Assembly: GCF_023716485.1 (NCBI RefSeq)
Contig: NZ_CP092418.1
Coordinates: 3,269,001-3,333,000 of the forward strand
Direction of reading: 5' to 3'
Length of the DNA stretch: 64,000 nucleotides
Origin: Microbulbifer variabilis
GTDB taxonomy: Bacteria; Pseudomonadota; Gammaproteobacteria; Pseudomonadales; Cellvibrionaceae
Shown: positions 55,457 to 64,000 of the stretch, in pieces
How the letters are laid out: every line of letters starts with the position of its first letter
How positions within the stretch are numbered: the first letter of the stretch is position 1
Made by a program: the position numbers and the translations under genes
The notes under the pieces: model-generated
What the model saw: the letters and a program-made list of their open reading frames with translations, nothing else
Database searches by the model: none
Told to the model about the DNA's origin: nothing

Positions 55457-55980
55457 TTAGATATTTGTTACCACACACTCATAAAACTCTGGAGTTTTAG
55501 AGAACTCAACCTTACTGACTTTTGCTACATTAATTTTTGAAAAAACCTCCCTAATCTGAAGTGAAAAGCACCCTCCTATAGACTGCTCCACATGCCACTG
55601 ACCGGTTTCCTTAAGCATAAAACCCTAACTATTTTACTCCCCACCCCTTGACAGCGATATTTTGGAATAATAAACATATCAGACAATTTCGGCATTTCGA
55701 CACCAATAATTTCGGCTTGCTCCATAGTTAAAAAACCAGCAATCCCACCTTCAACCAGAATAATATATGCATCACATTTTTCATTGCCAGCTATCAAATC
55801 ACTTAGATGCTCTTCATCTATATCGTACCGACCTCTACTATCAACAACTTCCAAATTAAAGGAGCTCTGATAATATTGATAGAACTGCCACAACATAAAA
55901 AACGCATCTGCATTATCTCTAATAGCCTTACGCACTATGATTCCATATATCTTTGCAAACTCATAAAGTGATAACTTCAA
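55457..55980 (-). pseudogene. GNAT acetyltransferase broken by a one-base frameshift
   Basis: The uninterrupted frame (55980 to 55576) is a GNAT acetyltransferase cut short at 134 residues. It includes an acetyl-CoA-binding P-loop (YRCQGVGSKIV, near residue 107) but ends in an unrelated 14-residue tail. The expected C-terminal sequence (ETGQWHVEQS... to EFYECVVTNI) lies in another frame, ending at 55457. Counting from ATG 55980 to that stop gives 524 bases, one short of a multiple of three. Adding one A at the A4 run 55619-55622 (T on the coding strand) rejoins the frames. It could be a true pseudogene or a homopolymer sequencing error. Confidence 0.7.
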
Positions 55981-56226
55981 CCATCATTATCATAACTGCC
56001 ATTTAAAATGGAAATTCGCTCCTGACTCAAACTTTCCAGCAAGTCAACAAACCACAAAAATAGAACATTAGAACCAAATAGAATCACTTGTTATATTTTC
56101 ACCTCCTTACCAGCGCCCACCTTAAAAAATTGATCACAGAAAAATTTTTTAACAGATATTAATCACTAATAAGAGGTATTTACAAAGGGAAACCAAGCTC
56201 AGCGCAGAAACAAAAAACTATTCCAT

Positions 56227-57105
56227 TTACCAGCGCCAAGTCACCGCCAGATAGGGTCCATGCTGGGTAATATCATAGGCAAAGCGACCATCAGAAAGTC
56301 GATCGGAATAATTAATACTGTAATATTGGTAGCCCAGGCGCAATGAGGTAGTTTTCCAGGCGCGCCAGTCTAATCCTGCCAATAGATTCCACTGCAAATC
56401 ATCACCACCAGCTCCGAAACCGCCGATTTCGGTACGCGCCCCCAGGGTCAGGCAGTCATTCACAGCAAAGCCCACACGGGTACCAATAGTCGGCTCCCAC
56501 CAACTTTTGCGGCCCCCCAGACGATTTTGGATTTCTGGCATTCTGCCGATATCAATACCCACGCGGGCTTTTACTTCCTGCCTCAGGCGATTCCAACGTA
56601 CACCCACGCCTATATCCCAAAAATAGCGCCGCTCGCTTTCGCCAAAATAGCCTTGCAGTACCCGGTAAGCGCCAAATGCAGCCACCCACGCCTGATGAAC
56701 ATCCACATTCACATCGATATCAACATCTATATCCAACTGGGGATTTCGGGGTGGCGCAATCGTTGTGCCCTCATTTAAATTGAGGTGTACATAATAGAGG
56801 TCCGAAACCAGGCCAAAGCGTCCTCTCCAAGCTTCCAGACGTACAGAAAAAGCCGCATTCAGGAGCTCTAGGGTTTTTCTTAAGTTCAGATCTACATCCA
56901 CAGTGGTATCCGCCACAGTGGCCTTTCCTTTGGTGCGAAGTGGCAGAAAAATGTAGGGGGTGGCCGCAAAGCGCCAGTCATCTACGGTTGTCGCAGGGGG
57001 GCGGCTCTGAGGCGCATATTGGGCTGAAATTGCACACGAAAAAAAAAGCGCTATTAACCCAGAAATAATTGCCACCGCCCTTATTACTGACAAGAGCATC
57101 TCCAC
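56227..57105 (-). CDS. Outer-membrane beta-barrel protein of unknown function
   Basis: This 292-residue protein has an N-terminal signal peptide (about residues 5-28) and alternating amphipathic strands: DDWRFAATPYIFLPLRTKG, LLAGLDWRAWKTTSLRLGYQYY and the C-terminal HGPYLAVTWRW ending in an aromatic residue, as expected of an outer-membrane protein. The family resembles predicted OM proteins of 270-300 residues. A short aspartate-rich loop (LDIDVDIDVNVDV) lies near residue 125-137. No operon partner; function unknown. Confidence 0.7.
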   Translation of the reverse strand: MEMLLSVIRAVAIISGLIALFFSCAISAQYAPQSRPPATTVDDWRFAATPYIFLPLRTKGKATVADTTVDVDLNLRKTLELLNAAFSVRLEAWRGRFGLVSDLYYVHLNLNEGTTIAPPRNPQLDIDVDIDVNVDVHQAWVAAFGAYRVLQGYFGESERRYFWDIGVGVRWNRLRQEVKARVGIDIGRMPEIQNRLGGRKSWWEPTIGTRVGFAVNDCLTLGARTEIGGFGAGGDDLQWNLLAGLDWRAWKTTSLRLGYQYYSINYSDRLSDGRFAYDITQHGPYLAVTWRW

Positions 57106-57192
57106 TTAATGGTTTTACCGAGGTTCAATCTCAATAAGCATCCATTAAGAATAGATAGCGATAGCCAGGCGGGGAATTGACCGAAGGGAAAG

Positions 57193-57216
57193 CACCGCGC
57201 CGGAAATGGCGCGGTG
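57193..57216 (-). terminator. Terminator-like hairpin downstream of lysS
   Basis: A 9-bp stem CACCGCGCC/GGCGCGGTG with a 6-base loop is followed on the minus strand by CTTTCCCTT. A plausible lysS terminator with a weak T-tract. Confidence 0.6.
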
Positions 57217-57262
57217 GCTGTAAGCACTTGGGATAGTGCGCAGGATTTACGTTTTTGCTCGC

Positions 57263-58747
<1,485 letters not shown>

Positions 58748-58777
58748 GGTGATCTATCAGTTTTGTGAGTGATATTA

Positions 58778-58807
58778 CCCCTCGTCCCATGTGTGAGAGA
58801 CGAGGGG
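58778..58807 (-). terminator. Inverted repeat between prfB and lysS
   Basis: CCCCTCGTC (58778-58786) and GACGAGGGG (58799-58807) form a 9-bp stem with a 12-base loop. No T-run follows; it may be an attenuator or mRNA processing hairpin. Confidence 0.4.
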
Positions 58808-58831
58808 CGCGGTGAGAGTGGAGTCTTTAAA

Positions 58832-59927
58832 TCAGAGGCCGGCTTTGAGGCTGGCTTCGATAAACTGGTCCAGGTCTCCATCCAGTACTGCCTGGCAGTT
58901 GCTGGTCTGGACACTGGTACGCAGGTCCTTGATACGCTGGTCGTCCAACACGTAGGAGCGGATCTGACTGCCCCAACCGATGTCGGCCTTGCTGTCTTCC
59001 ATGGCCTGCTTCTCTGCGTTGCGCTTGAGCATTTCCTGCTCGTACATTTTTGCGCGCAGCATTTTCCAGGCTTTATCGCGGTTCTGGTGCTGGGAGCGCT
59101 CGCTCTGGCACTGCACGACGATACCGGATTCTGTGTGGGTCAAACGCACCGCAGAATCGGTTTTGTTCACGTGCTGACCACCGGCGCCGGACGCGCGGTA
59201 AGTATCTTCACGCACCTGGGATTTGTCGATTTCAATCTCGATATTGTCATCGATTTCCGGCGACACAAATACCGAGCTGAAAGAAGTGTGACGGCGGTTG
59301 CCGGAATCAAACGGCGATTTGCGCACCAGGCGGTGTACACCGGTTTCTGTGCGCAACCAGCCGAATGCGTGGTCGCCGGCGAAATGCACAGTGGCACTCT
59401 TGATACCGGCCACTTCCCCTGCTGAGACCTCTTCCAGGGTGGTCTTGAAGCCGTGGGCTTCGCCCCAGCGCAGGTACATACGCAGGATCATTTCCGCCCA
59501 GTCCTGGGCCTCGGTACCGCCGGAGCCGGCCTGAATATCCAGGTAGGCATTGTTCTCGTCGTTCTCGCCGGAGAACATACGGCGGAATTCCAGAATCCCC
59601 AGCTGCTGCTGGAGGCCTTCGATCTCAGTGGAGACCTCCCCTACGGAGTCCTCATCATTTTCCTCGACCGCCATTTCTAACAGCTCGCGGCAATCGGCGA
59701 TGCCGGAGTCGAGGTTTTCGATGGTATTAACCACCGTTTCCAGGGAGGAGCGCTCGCGCCCCAGTTCCTGCGCGCGGTTGGGGTCATCCCAAACGCTCGG
59801 CTCAGCCAGCTCCAGCTCTACTTCGGTAAGGCGTTCTTTCTTGCTGGCGTAGTCAAAGATACCCCCTAAGAACGTCAGTGCGCTCTTCGAGGTCTTTTAA
59901 TTGATTGAGGAGGGGATTGATTTCCAT
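58832..59927 (-). CDS. prfB: Peptide chain release factor 2, with programmed +1 frameshift
   Basis: RF2 recognises UGA and UAA. The start is ATG 59927. After 24 codons the reading frame meets the stop TGA (59855-59853) in the context CTT-TGA-C, preceded by the SD-like AGGGGGT, the classical RF2 autoregulatory frameshift site. A +1 shift joins the rest of the gene, so the full interval is 364 residues plus one skipped base. SPF ([11 protein letters not shown]) specifies RF2, and [19 protein letters not shown] holds the GGQ motif. Without the shift only the 24-residue leader is made. Confidence 0.97.
59851..59867 (-). promoter_or_regulatory. prfB programmed frameshift site
   Basis: The site reads AGGGGGT-AT-CTT-TGA-C on the minus strand. 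The SD-like element (59867-59861) primes the ribosome and CTT-TGA (59858-59853) is the slip site. It matches the E. coli prfB context. Confidence 0.93.
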
Positions 59928-60027
59928 GAACTTTCGGTGTCCGGACAAAATAAAAAGCGGCGCGCATTCTACCGCAGCGCGCGGGGGTCCTTCCAGTCAG
60001 CCAGCCGCTGTAAATTGCGCAAAATCC

Positions 60028-60429
60028 CTATTTGCCAAACTGGCCGGATAACTGCTGCAAAATCGCGCAGTCCGGTGAGTCATCACCGGCACAACTGTCG
60101 ACAAACGAATGTAGGGTTTCACGCATTGCCAACATATCGCGCAACTGGGTTTCCAGCATGGAGAGCTTTTCGTGCACCAACTGCTTAGTTTCGCGGCTGT
60201 GTCGCTCGGGATTACCCTTAAGCCCCAACAAAGTGCGTACCTCCTCTATGGAGAAGCCGCAGGCGCGAGCGCGCTGGATAAAGCGCAAGGTCTCCAGATT
60301 GTCCTCGGTGTAATGGCGGTAGCCATTGGCCTTGCGCGCGGGAGACACCAAACCGATCGATTCATAGTGGCGCAGGGCCTTACTACTGAGCCCCGAATGC
60401 TGTGCCGCCTGAGAAATATTCACTGCCAA
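60028..60429 (-). CDS. cueR: CueR-like copper-responsive MerR regulator
   Basis: This 133-residue MerR-family regulator has an N-terminal winged helix (AVNISQAAQHSGLSSKALRHYE, split as ISQAAQHSGLSSKALRHYE), a dimerisation helix, and C113-x7-C121 (CAGDDSPDC), the metal loop typical of Cu(I)/Ag(I) sensors. It would activate copper efflux genes, but no copA or cueO is nearby in this window. The assignment to Cu(I) rests on the cysteine spacing. Isolated between prfB and a lipoprotein gene. Confidence 0.75.
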   Translation of the reverse strand: MAVNISQAAQHSGLSSKALRHYESIGLVSPARKANGYRHYTEDNLETLRFIQRARACGFSIEEVRTLLGLKGNPERHSRETKQLVHEKLSMLETQLRDMLAMRETLHSFVDSCAGDDSPDCAILQQLSGQFGK

Positions 60430-60460
60430 CTCCCAACCTATTGACCACTAGAGTTTACCC

Positions 60461-60910
60461 TTAAGCGCTGTTATCCCGGCACTGGGAAAATTGATACTGC
60501 ATCTTTTCGGCGGGGTCGTAACCCAGCTCCAGGGCGGCATCCAGAGCATCCATACTGATCAAGTGCAACAATATATCCCCTGTGGGTGCACCGCAGACAG
60601 CCGGAAACATTCGATCTGTGCGCACACCGCAGCGGGATTCCTGCACCATCAAACCATTTTCCCGTAACTTGGCCTGACTCTGCTGTAACGTCATGCCACC
60701 GCCCTCGCACTGCTTGCGGCCACTCTTGCGATAGACCCAAACCAGTTCACCCGACCTAATTGCGGGAGGGTTGGACGTCACCTCTGGCTGACTGGAGCCC
60801 GGGGTATTCTCTACCTGATTTTCCATAGCCTTTTCCTCCTTGGCTCCACCGCAGGCCGCCATAGCCAGTAAAGTCAGCACCAGCAGAGCAGACAATTTTA
60901 TTTTCACCAT
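60461..60910 (-). CDS. Small lipoprotein of unknown function
   Basis: This protein of about 149 residues has a lipoprotein signal (KLSALLVLTLLAMAAC) followed by an acidic linker. The mature part has conserved cysteines in RKQCEGGGMTL, ESRCGVRTDR, PAVCGAP and FSQC, which may form disulfides, and a hydrophobic segment ISMDALDAALELGYDP. ATG 60910 is preferred, with AGGAAG upstream. It lies between cueR and a LysE-type exporter; the region is probably inserted between recJ and prfB. Function unknown. Confidence 0.7.
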   Translation of the reverse strand: MVKIKLSALLVLTLLAMAACGGAKEEKAMENQVENTPGSSQPEVTSNPPAIRSGELVWVYRKSGRKQCEGGGMTLQQSQAKLRENGLMVQESRCGVRTDRMFPAVCGAPTGDILLHLISMDALDAALELGYDPAEKMQYQFSQCRDNSA

Positions 60911-60943
60911 CACACTTCCTCCATAAAGCAATGGCCACCCAGC

Positions 60944-61564
60944 TTAAGACAGCGCTAGCCAGGCTCCCACCAGTAACAACAAAGTACCGGAAATACGGTT
61001 AATTAAACGTACATTTTCAGCGCGTTCCAGCAGGCGACTGAGGGCCTGACCACCCCCAGCGTAAATCAGCAAACACAAGGTTTCCAGCAACAGTATGGTG
61101 GCGATCAACACAGAGAGCTGCGGTGCCAAGGGCTTGCTTTGGTTGATAAAGGGCGGCAACAGGGCAATAAAGAAGGCCCACCCCTTAGGATTTGCAACCG
61201 CAGTAATAAATCCCTGAACAATCAGCGCTTTTGCGGAGGGCCGAGCGCGCCCCTGTGCCGCATCCAGAGAAGCCAGCTGCCCCCGGGAACGCCACATCTG
61301 CATGCCCATCCAGGCGAGGTAGGCACCACCGCAGTATTTAAATAGCTGAAATACAGTGGGATACTGCACCATCACCACCGCCGCACCAAGCACCGTAGCC
61401 AAGGCCACCAGCGCTACTCCTACCAGCTCGCCAACCATCATCCACAGGGTGTGGCGCACCCCTACCGTAATACCAAGGCTTAGGGCCAGCATCATGCACA
61501 GTCCCGGGGTTACCGAGGCAAAAAAACTGGCGGGGACAAAAAGCGCGAGTACAGACAATTCCAT
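60944..61564 (-). CDS. LysE/RhtB-family amino acid exporter
   Basis: This 206-residue protein has six hydrophobic helices. The N-terminal PASFFASVTPGLCMMLALSLGITVGVRHT and the central FITAVANPKGWAFFIALLPPF are characteristic of LysE/RhtB exporters of amino acids and related compounds. Substrate cannot be inferred. It lies next to a DMT-family exporter on the same strand, so a shared efflux role is possible. Confidence 0.9.
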   Translation of the reverse strand: MELSVLALFVPASFFASVTPGLCMMLALSLGITVGVRHTLWMMVGELVGVALVALATVLGAAVVMVQYPTVFQLFKYCGGAYLAWMGMQMWRSRGQLASLDAAQGRARPSAKALIVQGFITAVANPKGWAFFIALLPPFINQSKPLAPQLSVLIATILLLETLCLLIYAGGGQALSRLLERAENVRLINRISGTLLLLVGAWLALS

Positions 61565-61573
61565 TGTATTTTC

Positions 61574-62485
61574 CTAGTGATGGGTACCACTGTGGTTCCC
61601 ATAATGGCTTACCAGCATCCCAGCCAGCATCAGGCCACAGCCAATCAATTCGGTGGTGTTAAGCATCTCATTAAGGAATAACCAGCCTGCCGCTAGAGCA
61701 AACACCGCCTCCAGGCTCATAATCACCGTGGCGTGGGATGGTGCCGCATGGCGCTGAGCCAGCAACTGGAAAGTAAATGCCAACGCAGTGGAGAAAATCA
61801 TCATGTAGGCGATCGGCCAGGCCGCATCCATAGCGGACTGTATCGTTGCCTGCTCGGTGAAGAGCGACGCCAGGGCCGACAACAGACCACAGACCAGAAA
61901 CTGAATACAGGCCAGACGCAGTGCATCGTAGCGTTTCACCAAGCGATCCGCAGAGAGCACCTGAATGGCAAAGACAAAAGCACTGGCAAATACCATCAGG
62001 TCGCCAACTAACTGAGACTCTTCACTGAAGTCCGCCAGCCAGTAGAGGCCAAATAAAGCCAGGCCAATACCGCCCCAAGTCCAGCGATTGGTTTTATGCC
62101 CGAGGGACAAACCGATAACCGGCACCAACAAGAGGTAAAACCCGGTGATAAAACCAGCGCGGCCAGCAGTGGTGTAAAGCAGGCTGATCTGTTGCAGCGC
62201 CGCACCTAGGAACAACCAAAAACCGAGTAGAGCACCGCCGGGTAAACAGGCTCTCCAGCGGTGGCTAACGGTATGTCCGTTCGCCTCGCCAGGTTGAGCA
62301 TCTCTGCGCGAAGATAGCCAATAAACGATGGGCACTAAAATCAGGCCGCCGAGGATAAAGCGCCAGGCATTGAACGCCAACGGCTCAATATCTGCCATGG
62401 CGATCTTTTGTGGCACAAAGGCGACGCCCCAGAAAAGAGCGGCTAATAACAGCAGGACTTCGGCCTGGACTTGTTTACGTTTCAC
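61574..62485 (-). CDS. EamA/DMT-superfamily transporter
   Basis: This 303-residue protein has ten hydrophobic helices in two EamA repeats. The N-terminal LLLLAALFWGVAFVPQKIAM and the second-half PSHATVIMSLEAVFALAAGWLFLNEMLNTTELIGCGLMLAGML are standard. Substrate unknown (metabolite exporters). It is the partner of the LysE-type gene 10 bases downstream on the minus strand. Confidence 0.9.
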   Translation of the reverse strand: MKRKQVQAEVLLLLAALFWGVAFVPQKIAMADIEPLAFNAWRFILGGLILVPIVYWLSSRRDAQPGEANGHTVSHRWRACLPGGALLGFWLFLGAALQQISLLYTTAGRAGFITGFYLLLVPVIGLSLGHKTNRWTWGGIGLALFGLYWLADFSEESQLVGDLMVFASAFVFAIQVLSADRLVKRYDALRLACIQFLVCGLLSALASLFTEQATIQSAMDAAWPIAYMMIFSTALAFTFQLLAQRHAAPSHATVIMSLEAVFALAAGWLFLNEMLNTTELIGCGLMLAGMLVSHYGNHSGTHH

Positions 62486-62562
62486 TACTTTTTACTTCCA
62501 ACCACTTTTTATTACTGCTGTGAACAAGCTCCAAGCAATTCACAACTTTCCGAAAGGTGCTC

Positions 62563-64000
62563 CTATATAGCCTCCAGCAGGCTCACCATTAATTGCAGGG
62601 ATTCGCGCCCACGAAATTCGTTGACGTCTAACTTGTAAGCCAGGCGCACTCGCTCGGTGGGCTGCGGCCACTGGTCTGTATCTATATTAAAAGCAATGGC
62701 ATCAAGGGCCAGCTGTGGCGCCTGCGGCGGAGCGACCACCATTTTCAGGTGCCGCTCGCCGACAATGCGTTGCTGAAGCAATAGAAACTCGCCATCGAAG
62801 ACCGGCTCGGGAAACGCCTGCCCCCAGGGGGCACAGGCACGCAACAGGGCCGCGGTTTGCAGGGTGTAGTCTGCAATATCCAATTCACCATCGGAATCGA
62901 TCACGGCCTGCAATTGATTCTCATCCAGGCGCTTGCGCACCACTCGTTCAAACTCCGCCCGGAAAGCATCGAGGTTTTGTGCAGGCAGACTCAACCCTGC
63001 GGCCATGGCATGACCGCCGAATTTACTGATCAGCTCAGGATTGGCTGCGGCCACATCGCTCAGGGCATCGCGGATATGCAAGCCGGGTATGGAACGCGCC
63101 GAGCCTTTTACCAGGTCGTTATCCCCTTCGGCAAAGGCAATTACCGGGCGGTGGAATTTCTCCTTGATACGACTGGCAAGAATACCCACCACCCCTTGAT
63201 GCCAATTGGCATCGTAGAGACACAGGCTCCAGGGAATTTCCCCCTCCAGCTGCAGTTCTTCCAACGCCGCTAGAGCTTCCCGCTGCATACCCTGCTCTAT
63301 GGCCTTGCGGTCTCGGTTGAGCATATCCAGCTCCCCCGCCAACTCACGGGCTTCACTGGGATCGCGGGTCAGGAGGCAGCGGATGCCTGTGCCAATATCA
63401 TCCAGGCGCCCGGCCGCATTGATACGTGGCCCCAGGATAAAACCAATATCGGTGGTGGAAAGCCTGCGTTGGTCTCGCCCGGCCACCTCTAATAAAGCGG
63501 AAATACCGGGTCGGCAGCGCCCGGAACGAATACGGGCGATACCCTGGTGCACCAGAATGCGGTTGTTGTGATCCAGCGGCACCAGGTCAGCGACAGTGCC
63601 GAGCGCCACCAAATCGAGATATTCGGCCATATTCGGCGGAGCGATACCGCTCTGCGCAAACCAACCGCATTCCTGCAGGGCACTGCGTAGACGACTCAAC
63701 AGGTAAAAGATAACTCCCACACCGGCGAGATTCTTACTGGGGAAATCACAGTTCGGCTGGTTCGGGTTCACAATGGCATCGGCATCCGGCAGCTCACTGC
63801 CGGGCAGGTGGTGATCGGTTACGATCACTGTCATGCCTGCGGCCTTGGCCGCCACCACCCCATCGATACTGCTGATGCCGTTATCCACGGTGATCAGCAT
63901 ATCCGGGGCGTAATCCTTGGCCACTTCTACGATTTCCGGGGTGAGGCCGTAACCAAAATCGAAGCGGTTCGGCACCAGGAAGTCCACGCCCGGCGCACCC
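62563..64000 (-). CDS. recJ: Single-stranded-DNA-specific exonuclease RecJ, partial at the right edge
   Basis: The frame runs off the right edge; about 479 residues of a family of roughly 575 are visible. Missing are the N-terminal ~100 residues. The DHH domain includes MLITVDNGISS, MTVIVTDHHLPG and VVALGTVADLVPLD-like LVALGTVADLVPL. DHHA1 and the OB-fold follow (GPRINAAGRLDDIGTG, WHQGVVGILASRIKEK, KFGGHAMAAGLSL). RecJ degrades 5' single strands in recombination and mismatch repair. It heads the recJ-prfB-lysS order, here interrupted by four genes. Confidence 0.96.
   Translation of the reverse strand, partial: GAPGVDFLVPNRFDFGYGLTPEIVEVAKDYAPDMLITVDNGISSIDGVVAAKAAGMTVIVTDHHLPGSELPDADAIVNPNQPNCDFPSKNLAGVGVIFYLLSRLRSALQECGWFAQSGIAPPNMAEYLDLVALGTVADLVPLDHNNRILVHQGIARIRSGRCRPGISALLEVAGRDQRRLSTTDIGFILGPRINAAGRLDDIGTGIRCLLTRDPSEARELAGELDMLNRDRKAIEQGMQREALAALEELQLEGEIPWSLCLYDANWHQGVVGILASRIKEKFHRPVIAFAEGDNDLVKGSARSIPGLHIRDALSDVAAANPELISKFGGHAMAAGLSLPAQNLDAFRAEFERVVRKRLDENQLQAVIDSDGELDIADYTLQTAALLRACAPWGQAFPEPVFDGEFLLLQQRIVGERHLKMVVAPPQAPQLALDAIAFNIDTDQWPQPTERVRLAYKLDVNEFRGRESLQLMVSLLEAI

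Overview
The window reads as a piece of a gammaproteobacterial chromosome. The conserved blocks lepA-lepB-rnc-era-recO-acpS, gacS/cysM/relA/mazG, nadB/rpoE-rseA-rseB-rseC/mucD, sdhE-ygfX/ygfZ and recJ/prfB/lysS, and many protein variants (DUF4845 between lepB and rnc, GacS/BarA, MucD), fit the marine Pseudomonadales/Cellvibrionales group, perhaps a Microbulbifer-like organism. That placement is inferred from gene order and protein resemblance only. Housekeeping blocks are compact and moderately GC-rich. Accessory blocks are visibly AT-rich with long gene-poor gaps.

Layout. 1-7.6 kb is accessory: an NTF2-like fragment and a fumarase/adenylosuccinate-lyase superfamily enzyme, a tiny membrane protein with an L7/L12-like head, an operon of heme-oxygenase-like diiron enzyme, methyltransferase and TauD-type dioxygenase, a DUF2279 protein and an exported TenA-like protein. 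7.7-17.6 kb is core: queuosine-tRNA mannosyltransferase, an HIBADH-family dehydrogenase, uppP, tsaB, a histone-like AT-hook protein, hemH, adk, mazG and relA. 18.3-30 kb holds cysM, the hybrid kinase gacS/barA, and the minus-strand run acpS, recO, era, rnc, DUF4845, lepB, lepA and mucD. 30-36.5 kb is the envelope-stress locus rpoE-rseA-rseB-rseC, with a murein-peptide recycling pair (mpaA and L-Ala-D/L-Glu epimerase) inserted between rseC and mucD, and nadB divergent from rpoE. 36.5-38.3 kb holds ygfX, sdhE and ygfZ.

38.4-57 kb is mixed: tandem membrane paralogues, an SDR with a divergent LysR regulator, an unrecognised AT-rich gene, two uracil-DNA glycosylases of different families, two tandem secreted beta-propeller-like paralogues, yajQ, yaeQ, a lemA-TPM-TPM set, a two-gene HupE/UreJ-like operon, a MAPEG protein, a frameshifted acetyltransferase and an outer-membrane barrel. 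57-64 kb holds lysS, prfB with its autoregulatory +1 frameshift, a cueR-like regulator, a lipoprotein, LysE and EamA transporters, and recJ cut by the right edge.

The most promising candidates for new biology are the diiron-oxidase/methyltransferase/TauD operon (whose first gene seems to use an ATT start), the exported TenA-like protein near it, the HupE-linked pair at 50.4-53.5 kb, and the unrecognised gene at 42.2-43.1 kb. No tRNA, rRNA, IS element, prophage or CRISPR array was seen.
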